Assembly (NCBI RefSeq): GCF_029024925.1
Contig: NZ_CP118962.1
Span: forward strand, 2,078,001-2,142,000
DNA length: 64,000 nt
Direction of reading: 5' to 3'
Origin: Enterococcus faecalis
GTDB taxonomy: Bacteria; Bacillota; Bacilli; Lactobacillales; Enterococcaceae
The position numbers and the translations under genes are program-made. Every line of letters begins with the position of its first letter. Position 1 is the first letter of the stretch. The notes below the pieces were generated by a model. That model was not told the origin of the DNA. It made no database searches and worked only from the letters and a program-made list of their open reading frames with translations. Below, piece by piece: positions 46,985 to 55,200 of this stretch.

Positions 46985-47013
46985 ATTATAGCAATAAACA
47001 TTGGCCTTGTCAA
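46985..47013 (-). promoter_or_regulatory. metNIQ promoter, full consensus
   Basis: TTGACA (47008-47013), 17 bases, TATAAT (46985-46990), a perfect sigma-A promoter that feeds the T-box. Confidence 0.92.
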
Positions 47014-47020
47014 CGTAAGA

Positions 47021-47344
47021 CTAAAGATTTTCAAATTCTGTTGGTTCAACATCTGCTAAAACAGCAATCCAGGCATTTTCTTCATCTAACGCACTTGGCT
47101 CTTGATCAGCCGCTTCATTAATCGCGACTACCTTACCAGATAATGGACTACTGAATTCACTGACTGCTTTTTCTGCTTCTAATTCAATTAAAGAATCACC
47201 TTTAGCTAATGTTTGTCCGACTTTTGGAAATGTTGCAAAAGTAATCTTTCCTAAATCCTCTTGGGCTTCGGCGGTTAAACCAATTTTATAACCTGCTTCT
47301 GTTGGTAAGATCCATAATTGATCAATTTGTTTCATTTCCCTCAT
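47021..47344 (-). CDS. gcvH: GcvH-like lipoyl-carrier protein
   Basis: 107-residue lipoyl-domain protein. The lipoyl Lys is in IELEAEKAVSEFSSPLSG (about residue 58). GcvH is normally part of the glycine cleavage complex, but no gcvT or gcvP is seen here. In several Firmicutes a lone GcvH relays lipoate to other enzymes. It overlaps the ArsC-like gene (ATGA), the same pairing as yusH-yusI of Bacillus. The lipoate-relay role is inferred. Confidence 0.87.
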   Translation of the reverse strand: MREMKQIDQLWILPTEAGYKIGLTAEAQEDLGKITFATFPKVGQTLAKGDSLIELEAEKAVSEFSSPLSGKVVAINEAADQEPSALDEENAWIAVLADVEPTEFENL

Positions 47345-47700
47345 TTTCCAAGCACTCCTTCGTAATCTGCTTCTTTAAAACCATTCGTTAGAAATGTATT
47401 GTTTTTTAAGAGAATTGGACGCTTAATCAACATGCCATCCGCAGCTAAACGCTGACTTGCTTCTTCAATAGAAAAACTGTCAACAAGATCTTTTAAGCCT
47501 TGTTCTCTATATAAAACCCCACTTGTGTTAAAAAAACGACGAACAGGCAAGCCGGTTTCTTTCATCCATTTTGCTAGTTGTTCACTACTAGGCGGTGTTG
47601 CTTTAATATCAATTGCTTGGTATTTAACGCCTTGTTGATCTAACCACGCTTTCGCTTTTTTACAAGTTGAGCATTTAGGATATTCATAAAGTGTGTACAT
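47341..47700 (-). CDS. ArsC/Spx-family protein (YusI-like)
   Basis: 119-residue thioredoxin-fold protein with a CSTC redox site (YPKCSTCKKAKAWL, residues 8-21). It contains KRPILL, typical of the ArsC/Spx/YffB group. It is not obviously an arsenate reductase, as no ars genes are near. It starts the pair with gcvH. Confidence 0.85.
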   Translation of the reverse strand: MYTLYEYPKCSTCKKAKAWLDQQGVKYQAIDIKATPPSSEQLAKWMKETGLPVRRFFNTSGVLYREQGLKDLVDSFSIEEASQRLAADGMLIKRPILLKNNTFLTNGFKEADYEGVLGK

Positions 47701-47724
47701 TTCTACCCCTTCTTTCTTCTTTCT

Positions 47725-48912
47725 TTAACGACCACTTCTGGTACGAACCGTTTCTTGTTGGTAACGCATGGACATAATTAAGCCCACCCCAATCATGTTA
47801 CCTAAAATGGAAGAACCACCTTGACTAATAAACGGTAATGGAATCCCAGTTAATGGTAGTAAACCAATATTCGCTCCAATGTTTTCAAAAACATGGAACA
47901 AAATCATCATGATAATTCCTGTGGCAATGTAGGCATAGAATTCATTATTTGTATCAAAACAAACGCGAATCATGCGGTAGATTAAAATAAAATACAACAA
48001 AATAATGAAACAGCCACCAATAAAGCCAAAGTTTTCACCAACAACTGTAAAAATCATATCTGACTCACGAACAGGGACATACACATCACTCACGTTAAAG
48101 CCTTTTCCGAAAAGGCCCCCAGAACCAATTGCTGTTAATGCTAGCGCTGGTTGGAATGAGCGATCTGGATCTGTATGGAAAGGATTTAGCCATAAATCAA
48201 TCCGATCAAATTGATAAGCTTTAATGCCAATTTTAGACAATAAGTCTCTTCCTGTTTCTGTTGTTACCAAGTAGATGGTTCCAGCTCCGACTAGAGCAGC
48301 TATGATAAAGGCGGGCACAATAATTTTCCAAGTAATGCCAGACATTAAGAAAACTCCCCCAAAAATGGCTAAGAAAACTAACATCGTCCCGAAGTCTTTT
48401 TGTAAAAGTACTAAAACAATTACCGGAATCGCGACTAATAGCATTTTAGCGATTAGCCAAAAGTCGCTTTTGAGTGTTCGGTCCACATATTTAACATTAT
48501 GCATGGTCACTATATAGGCCAACATCAAAATAAACGCAATCTTCATCAATTCCGATGGTTGGAATGTGGTGCCACCAAAGCGAATCCAGTTTTTAGAACC
48601 TGTTTGCTCTGCTAGCACGGGATCATAGAATTTCAGTAGTAATCCCATTAAGACTAATCCAAGTGCATAAAAAACGGGCGTTAAACGCCAGAGTAATTTT
48701 GAGCTAAAATGCATAATAATGACAATACTTAATCCTCCGACTAAATACCACAGTCCTTGTTTCATTAACAAGCTACCAATTTTAGGTTTGCTTGGATCAT
48801 TGTAAAGCGCTACGTAAAGCGATAGCATACCAATTAGTGATAAAAGAAAAACTGGTAATATCACGCCGTAATCAATTCGACTATCTAAATTTGTTTTCTC
48901 TTTTCTATTCAT
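47725..48912 (-). CDS. rodA: RodA-type SEDS peptidoglycan polymerase
   Basis: 395-residue SEDS protein with about ten helices. Characteristic blocks are NWIRFGGTTFQPSELMKIAF and the C-terminal PLTGIPLPFISQGGSSILGN. It differs from the ftsW copy at 16359 and is not in the ylaN-pyc context, so RodA is the better name. It polymerises glycan strands in peripheral growth with a class B PBP. Monocistronic. The following 208-base gap shows no feature. Confidence 0.88.
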   Translation of the reverse strand: MNRKEKTNLDSRIDYGVILPVFLLSLIGMLSLYVALYNDPSKPKIGSLLMKQGLWYLVGGLSIVIIMHFSSKLLWRLTPVFYALGLVLMGLLLKFYDPVLAEQTGSKNWIRFGGTTFQPSELMKIAFILMLAYIVTMHNVKYVDRTLKSDFWLIAKMLLVAIPVIVLVLLQKDFGTMLVFLAIFGGVFLMSGITWKIIVPAFIIAALVGAGTIYLVTTETGRDLLSKIGIKAYQFDRIDLWLNPFHTDPDRSFQPALALTAIGSGGLFGKGFNVSDVYVPVRESDMIFTVVGENFGFIGGCFIILLYFILIYRMIRVCFDTNNEFYAYIATGIIMMILFHVFENIGANIGLLPLTGIPLPFISQGGSSILGNMIGVGLIMSMRYQQETVRTRSGR

Positions 48913-49120
48913 TCGTCATCCCTTTTCCTTTGTTCATACGTTTTTTATTATATCTTTCTCACAGAAGAAAAGAAAGGAATTCTACTATATTTGAGAAAAA
49001 CTTTAGAGAATTCAATAAAAATTTTTCTTTTCGATCGCCATTTATTCATGCTTAATTTTTCTACAAAAATTACGTTTCTTCCACTTCAGATAGGTATAGA
49101 CTGCTTTCTTTCTAAAATAG

Positions 49121-49564
49121 CTATTGATTGGCTTTCGTATTTGCTTCTGAAAATTGAATGGACCAACTTCCTTCTGCTTTAATTTCTAAAATATACGTAT
49201 CTGCGTCTTTAGGAATTTGAGCCATTGTTTTTCCAATGTAGTTTCCTTGTGTATCAATTAACTTTGCAATTTCTTGTCCATCACTGTCCACGATCCGAAC
49301 AACTATTTTTTCCGTTCCTTTGAAAGTAATGTTTGCTATAACTGGCCCCTTTTTAAAAGCTAAGTTTGTAAATACATCATCACCACTTCCTTTTTTTGAA
49401 AACATTGTTCCAGCTAGCTTATCATCTACTTCATTAATACTAGTACTTGCCTGGGTTGTCTCACCGTAATTATCATCTCTGGCAGATTGTGGACTATTAA
49501 TGTTAATTTTACAACCAGTCAAAATTAATAATGCCAGTACAGATAACCAGATATTTTTTTTCAT
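49121..49564 (-). CDS. Putative surface lipoprotein of unknown function
   Basis: 147 residues. Signal peptide with lipobox LILTGC (Cys 18). After a Ser/Asn-rich spacer it forms a compact beta-rich domain (about 50-140, NITFKGTEKIVVRIVDSDGQ). No family is recognised. It starts 4 bases after the stop of a 26-residue micro-lipoprotein ORF that holds its ribosome site, so translation is coupled. It lies in the surface-protein region before the Mga-like regulator. Confidence 0.72.
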   Translation of the reverse strand: MKKNIWLSVLALLILTGCKININSPQSARDDNYGETTQASTSINEVDDKLAGTMFSKKGSGDDVFTNLAFKKGPVIANITFKGTEKIVVRIVDSDGQEIAKLIDTQGNYIGKTMAQIPKDADTYILEIKAEGSWSIQFSEANTKANQ

Positions 49565-49568
49565 TTTC

Positions 49569-49649
49569 TCACATCCTCACAATGACACAACTAGTTAGAA
49601 TCAACAATAATATGACTGAGACGAGACTAATTTTTAAAAATTTTTTCAT
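49569..49649 (-). CDS. 26-residue micro-lipoprotein or signal-peptide ORF
   Basis: ORF of 26 codons beginning with an ATG preceded by AAAGGAGTG at 7 bases. The product is a Lys-rich start, a hydrophobic core (ISLVSVILLLILTS), a lipobox LTSC with Cys21, and only VIVRM after it. It is therefore all signal peptide plus a six-residue lipidated tail. Its stop is 4 bases before the next lipoprotein gene. Processing would yield short hydrophobic peptides like the enterococcal sex pheromones. Its expression is unproven, but the ribosome site and promoter are both good. Confidence 0.6.
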   Translation of the reverse strand: MKKFLKISLVSVILLLILTSCVIVRM

Positions 49650-49712
49650 AAAAATACACTCCTTTTTCTTTTTTAAATGAGAATTACCAAAAATAAAACT
49701 CATCTATTTTTA

Positions 49713-49741
49713 ATTATATCTATATTTTTTTTGATTCTCAA
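49713..49741 (-). promoter_or_regulatory. Promoter of the micro-lipoprotein/lipoprotein pair
   Basis: TTGAGA (49736-49741), 17 bases, TATAAT (49713-49718) on the minus strand, about 64 bases before the micro-lipoprotein start. Confidence 0.8.
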
Positions 49742-49759
49742 TTCTTACTCGTAAAAAAC

Positions 49760-49801
49760 GAGTGTGGAACAAAAATCCCTTTGGATTTTTGTTCCACACT
49801 C
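49760..49801. terminator. Perfect 19-base terminator-like hairpin
   Basis: GAGTGTGGAACAAAAATCC (49760-49778) pairs fully with 49783-49801 around CTTT. The core GTGGAACAAAA recurs in a similar hairpin at 52221-52260. It lies between the regulator (minus, upstream) and the lipoprotein pair. Confidence 0.75.
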
Positions 49802-49815
49802 AAAACCTGATAAAC

Positions 49816-49922
49816 GGCGGGAATAGCATCAACACTACACGCTTCGATATTTCTCTGTAAAATACGAACAGATAAAATCAGCGTACAACTTGGTCCTCGA
49901 AGCTAAACAATTCTGTCCCGCC
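49816..49922. repeat. Nested inverted-repeat element, copy 2
   Basis: Outer arms GGCGGGA (49816-49822) and TCCCGCC (49916-49922), inner arms GCTTCGA (49841-49847) and TCGAAGC (49897-49903). The right end (GAAGCT ... CTGTCCCG) matches copy 1 at 43918-44023 in 18 of 22 bases by eye. It is immediately downstream of the Mga-like regulator gene. Confidence 0.6.
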
Positions 49923-49930
49923 CTCGTCTA

Positions 49931-51367
49931 TTATTCGCTTTTTCTTTGTTTTGTTTGTTGTAGCTCTTTATTAATTCGGACAATTTCGTTGCCAAAATTT
50001 TGCCAGTCACTGGCTCGCGGGGGCGCTAGCCAAATTAAACATTTTACTGAAAATAACGTTTTTGGTAAATAATCCGAAACTACTAAATCAGTATCTGGTC
50101 GAATCGCTGAATGAAAGTGAATGCTGAAAGATTCGAATATTTTGATTTGTTCTTTGATAAACTGAGTATATTTTTCTCCTTGCGTAAAATTCACATAAAG
50201 ATTGATCGTGCTTTTTTCATTCCTTTGATCATAAAGACGGGATAACACTAATAGCAAATCAAAAAATAAAGAAAGCTTACTAAACTCAAACGCCGAACAA
50301 TCCAACGCAAATAAAAACTGACGACAGCTATCAAAAACAATTGGGTAGCGTTCCTGAAAAAATTCTAAATCCATAATTCGTAAGGTGATATCGATAAACG
50401 GCGTAATAAAACGATGTTGATAAATAATCGGAACAATTTCTTGATAAAATTCTTCGTCCGAAATTGTAAACGGCATATAAGAAAAGAATAATGTTTTCGT
50501 AGCCGTAATTGCCTCATTGTGAGAACTCAGCAAATGTTCCGAAATAAGTTCACTTTGATAGACCGATAAATTGCCGATAATTCCTTGAATTTCTGCGTTT
50601 TTCTCTGCACGAGTCGCCTTCATCACTTCGTTGATCCAACATTGAATTTCTTGATAAATCGAACTTTCTTCGTCAAAAACGAATGGATTTTCTTCTTGGG
50701 ATAAAAAATAATTAGCTTTTCTCTGCGTTCGCTCTAACGCCACCAATACATAATGTTTAAATAAATGAAAATTAGTGATATTTTCATAAGAGCCTTTCAA
50801 TTGAGCCAATAATTGGTTCACTGCGCGAAGATCTGTTTGATTATATACTTCTTCAGAATCTTTGTAAATTCGGTAATAGAGCATAGTAAAATATTGTCTA
50901 ATCGCCATTTCATTGCCGCTAAGTTGTAAATTTTTGGATAACTTGATACCATATTGACCTAATTCTTTCCGGATATGGTCAACAATTTTGTATACAACCG
51001 TTCGACTCATCCCGTGCTTTTCACCATATTTTTTGATTGAGGTAAACTGATGAAAGAAAATCGTTTTTAATAGATTAAATTCTAACGAGTCTTTTAAATA
51101 ATATTCTTCAATAATACTTGAAGAAATACGAAGGCTTTGAGATAACAAAATTTCATTATTTTTTTCACTGATTTCCATCTCATTAATCAGACCAAAGCGT
51201 TGCAAATCTGCATTGATTTCTGTTATGTTCCGTTCTAGCAAATAAGGAGAAATAGCTAATTGCTTACATAAACGATCTTTTCGTTCAGAAAATGAATATT
51301 GTTGCTCTAACTTTCTAATAATCGCTAATTTTAAATTTTCCCGATCATCTAATAACAAGAATTCCAT
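49931..51367 (-). CDS. Mga-family transcriptional regulator
   Basis: 478 residues. An N-terminal winged HTH (about 10-75) and a Mga HTH domain (ISSSIIEEYYLKDSLEFNLLKTIFFHQ ... KKYGEKHGMSRTVVYKIVDHI) are followed by a PRD-like middle and a C-terminal EIIB-like region. Such proteins control surface adhesins and virulence genes in streptococci and enterococci. It starts directly after the stop of the secreted Ig-like gene (51368) with GGAG upstream, so it is co-transcribed with it. The likely targets are the adjacent adhesin genes. Confidence 0.8.
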   Translation of the reverse strand: MEFLLLDDRENLKLAIIRKLEQQYSFSERKDRLCKQLAISPYLLERNITEINADLQRFGLINEMEISEKNNEILLSQSLRISSSIIEEYYLKDSLEFNLLKTIFFHQFTSIKKYGEKHGMSRTVVYKIVDHIRKELGQYGIKLSKNLQLSGNEMAIRQYFTMLYYRIYKDSEEVYNQTDLRAVNQLLAQLKGSYENITNFHLFKHYVLVALERTQRKANYFLSQEENPFVFDEESSIYQEIQCWINEVMKATRAEKNAEIQGIIGNLSVYQSELISEHLLSSHNEAITATKTLFFSYMPFTISDEEFYQEIVPIIYQHRFITPFIDITLRIMDLEFFQERYPIVFDSCRQFLFALDCSAFEFSKLSLFFDLLLVLSRLYDQRNEKSTINLYVNFTQGEKYTQFIKEQIKIFESFSIHFHSAIRPDTDLVVSDYLPKTLFSVKCLIWLAPPRASDWQNFGNEIVRINKELQQTKQRKSE

Positions 51368-52069
51368 TTAAACTCTCCTTGTTCCATACAAAAGTGAGCC
51401 TGACAGGAAGCTTAAAGTGGTGCCAAATTGAGAGGCCCCACTTGCCGCTCCTCCAGTAATTTCCACTGGGGCTATCGTATCTATTTTTTTCAACAACTCA
51501 TCATTTAACAGCACCTTTTTATTTACTCGTTCCTGTTCAATTTTATTTTTCTTTTTCTCCTGTTTTGTTTGTTGCTCCTTGTCCTGTCTCGAGGCAATAA
51601 TTGGTCTTTCTGGCCCAATCATTGCTTGACTATAAGGAAGTTCTGCAAGCATATTCCCCTCTGCAGCAAAATTAGTAGGGTTGACATACACCTTCGCAAT
51701 AGAAAGGTATGACTCGTAACGGAAGGTTACAAAATAAAGGCCTACTTTTTGAGTATTTACATTATTTTCTATAATTACATTTTCTAAGTTTAAAGGGCGT
51801 CCCTCTTTATCTTTTAGAAAAACGACATTGTCTAATGGTGACCATGCTTGATTAACTCCTAAAAACGTGTCTTTTAATTTAAGTTCCGTTTGATTTTCTT
51901 TGACCGTAATGGTTGCTGTTTCAATTTTGCCATCCACTTCATAAGTCACGGTGTATTTGCCTGGTGTTGTCGCTTCGTTTGCATAGCTATTCACTGAAGC
52001 AATCAACATTCCTGAAGAAAGAAATAAGGCTGTGCCGATACTACCATAATAAATAGTTCGCTGGTTCAT
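51368..52069 (-). CDS. Secreted protein with Ig-like (adhesin stalk) domain and C-terminal hydrophobic tail
   Basis: 233 residues. Signal peptide (IGTALFLSSGMLIASVNSYA), then a segment KYTVTYEVDGKIETATITVK and a full Ig-like domain (ELKLKDTFLGVNQAWSPLDN ... KVGLYFVTFRYES). These align in order with the stalk repeats of the large adhesin encoded upstream (52268). A Lys/Glu/Gln-rich segment follows and the end is hydrophobic with TRRV. That end looks like a sortase-anchor tail but has no LPxTG-type motif, so anchoring is uncertain. The function is unknown. Confidence 0.72.
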   Translation of the reverse strand: MNQRTIYYGSIGTALFLSSGMLIASVNSYANEATTPGKYTVTYEVDGKIETATITVKENQTELKLKDTFLGVNQAWSPLDNVVFLKDKEGRPLNLENVIIENNVNTQKVGLYFVTFRYESYLSIAKVYVNPTNFAAEGNMLAELPYSQAMIGPERPIIASRQDKEQQTKQEKKKNKIEQERVNKKVLLNDELLKKIDTIAPVEITGGAASGASQFGTTLSFLSGSLLYGTRRV

Positions 52070-52220
52070 CTCGTTTATTATTCCTCCAAACTATTTCATA
52101 AAAATAACTATCTTAACAGAAAAACCTGCTAATAGGTGTTCTTAAAATAAAAGTCACTTGTAAAACTTCCTATTTTCCAAGGAAACAGCTACCCTCATTC
52201 ATGCACTTATTCATCTTTTA

Positions 52221-52260
52221 AGCGTGGAACAAAAGTTACTTTAAACTTTTGCCCCACGCT
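52221..52260 (-). terminator. Terminator of the large adhesin gene
   Basis: A 17-base stem with two A-C mismatches (52221-52237 with 52244-52260), related in sequence to the hairpin at 49760. It lies 8 bases after the adhesin stop. Confidence 0.7.
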
Positions 52261-52267
52261 CATTTAA

Positions 52268-55200
52268 TTATTTTCGTTTCTTCTTGATGACTATACCACT
52301 AATAATCACAATAAGTAATACAACAAGTCCTAGCACACGATATAGACCATTAGTTTGTTCTCCCGTTTTGGGATAACGTCCTTGCTTGTCAGGTTTCACA
52401 ATGTGTGTGACATACTGACTACGTTTTATCGTGGTTTGATTCGTTGAGGAACTAGTCTGGTTGTTCTCATTTTTATCTGGTAGTGGTGTAGGATTACGAT
52501 CAATCACATGAACAGTTGCTACTGTCGTCAATTGACGAGGTGTTTCGTTTGAAAACATTGCGAAAAGTCGTGACTGCACAGCTGGTTTGGTTTCATTAAC
52601 TGGCTCAGTGGTATAGGAAATCTGGTACTCTCCTGTTTTCTTTGTATCAACTTCCCCTTTTACTTGAACCTTATCAAAGGATATAGCATGACCGTCACGA
52701 TCTGTTGCTGAAACGAAATTATCTTCAGGTTTCCACGAATCACCAACATAAATCGTTGTATCTTTAACCTCTAACTTAGATTGGTCGGGTTTGACGGTCA
52801 CATGGGCTGTTTCTTCTTTACCTTCGTAACTGTATACGATTGGATAAACGCCTGCTTTGCTAGTATCAACTTGACCTGAAACAGTGATTTTTTCGAATGG
52901 GACATCTTGACCTGTTTTATCTGTTGCTGAAACAAAGTTCTCTTCTGCTTCCCATGAATCACCGACATAAATCGTTGAATCTTTGACCTCTAACTTAGAC
53001 TGGTCGGCTTTGACGGTCACATTAGCTGTTTCTTCTTTACCTTCGTAACTGTATACGATTGGATAAACGCCTGCTTTGCTAGTATCAACTTGACCTGAAA
53101 CAGTGATTTTTTCGAAGGGAACATCTTGACCTGTTTTATCTGTTGCTGAAACAAAGTTCTCTTCTGGTTTCCATGAATCGCCGACATAAATCGTTGTATC
53201 TTTGACTTGTAAACGACTGTGATCAATTGTTTTAGTTAATGGAATTTTTAGTTGATTGTCTCCTTTGACCAGCTTAATGGCTTTTCCTGTCAAATACTCT
53301 TCATCCACGGAATATTCCTGCGGTACATTCGTTACTCGCAAAGTATAATCACCTGTCATGATGGCATCAAAGGAGTATTGACCTTTTTCATCTGTTGTAA
53401 ATTCGGTTGCTGTATGCGTGACATTATCAATTAGTTCAAAAGAAACCTTCGCAATTGCTTGGTTTTCATCCTCTATGTTATGCGTATAGAATGTGGCAGT
53501 TGCTAAATAAACAATGCCTTCCGCATCACCTTCTGAGAATTTCAATGTGATTGGCGCAGTGGTGACTTTTTTCTTGCTAGCAGACATCTGGTCCAATATT
53601 TCAGAGTCGATTGTTGTTTCTGTATAGATTTGGCCAGCGTTTGCAGAGACAGTATTGTATTCAATCGTAATGTTTTCTGTCAATGTATAGTCTTTAAAAA
53701 TAATTTTCGCACCGTTTGTAGTCTTCTCTAATGAATAAGCATCTTCTGGCACGCCTTTCACGGTAATAGAATTCAAATCGATTTGAGCATTGGTTGTGCC
53801 TTTTGGTGTTAATTCAATCGTTGGATTTTTCACACGATGTGTTTTATTATCAATATTTTTTGTTGTTACTGTTGTTTTTGTTACATTTTTTAATGTTGGA
53901 TTCGCCGCTTGTGTTGCACTCAAAATGTCTAACGCTTCATTTTGAACAGAAACCGAAGCAGACCCTTCATTATTATTCGATTGTGGTTCTTTAGCTGTCC
54001 CTGTTATATAAAGAGTTGGCACGTCGATCCAGCCATTGGCGTTTTTATACTCAATAATGTAACGTTTGTTGGTTTTTCCAAAATCAAACGTGTAACTATT
54101 GGTATTTTCGTCAAAAGTAATCGTTGGGTATCCAGGACTGTCTGGTGACATTGGTTTATCAAAATAATAGCCACGATCCCAGTATTGTGGATAAATTGAA
54201 TCTACCTGATCGTTTGAAACATCATAAATGTCAAAAAGAACATCGGCGCCAGCTGGAATTTTTGTACGGACGCTTAGTGAGTCAAAAGAATCATTTCGTG
54301 CATTGACAAGGAATTGATTTTTACTACTTTGAAGTGTTCGTTCAGAACCACGCTTACTATTAGTAGTTACTGTCGTATCAACTGGAGTTAAACCTTCAGC
54401 ACTCATTGTTATCGGTATCGTATCGACTGGGATACTTTTATCTTTTGGCAAACTATCTGGCACATAATTAAAACCAATTGGAATTTGGATTTCGTTGGTT
54501 ATTGGCGTAGTGAACTTAATAACTGAACCATCTGACGTTGGCGTTACTGTATAATCCGTTCCTAACTTGTAATAAAAATAAATTTCTTTTGTAGCTCGCA
54601 ATGAAAGATAATTAGGATGCTTTACTTTAATTTCTAAATTTTGAATCGGTGTCTCTTTGCTTCCCATAACTGAGACAGTTGTTCTTGATGAATAGGCACC
54701 ATTTTGATCATAATTACCCCAAGCAGTTTCAGCATTCAAAGGATTAACAACACTAATGGGTTCAATATATTGATCGGATACTAATTGAATGGCTTTATTG
54801 GGACCAATTACAGGTGTACTTAATGATAGATTAATGTCCTTCTTGTCAAAATCCATTGTTAAATCAGAAATATTTATTCTTAAATAGCTATCTTTTGTGG
54901 CCGTTAAGATGAGCCTGCCACCTTCAGTTTTAATATCAAAATAGTCTTCCAATTTTACATTTTCATATAAAGGTCCATACGCCGTAAATTTAGGATTCTT
55001 AATTTCTTGACCGTTTGTACTCTCTAATACGATTTGTTGACCCACTTTTGTTTCTGTTAACGTGCCATAAATTGTTACATAATATTTCCCTTTGCTTTGA
55101 AAACTGATATAGGACATACTACGCATTTCACGATCAGCAATTACTTTACTTGTTTGACTCGTCTTAGCAGTAAAATCGGTTGTTTGTTTAGTTCCTGTCG

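Noticed and set aside
52556-53212. CRISPR-like repeat
   Set aside because: The repeats are 219 bases, in frame and encode Ig-like domains of a surface protein; no cas genes are near.
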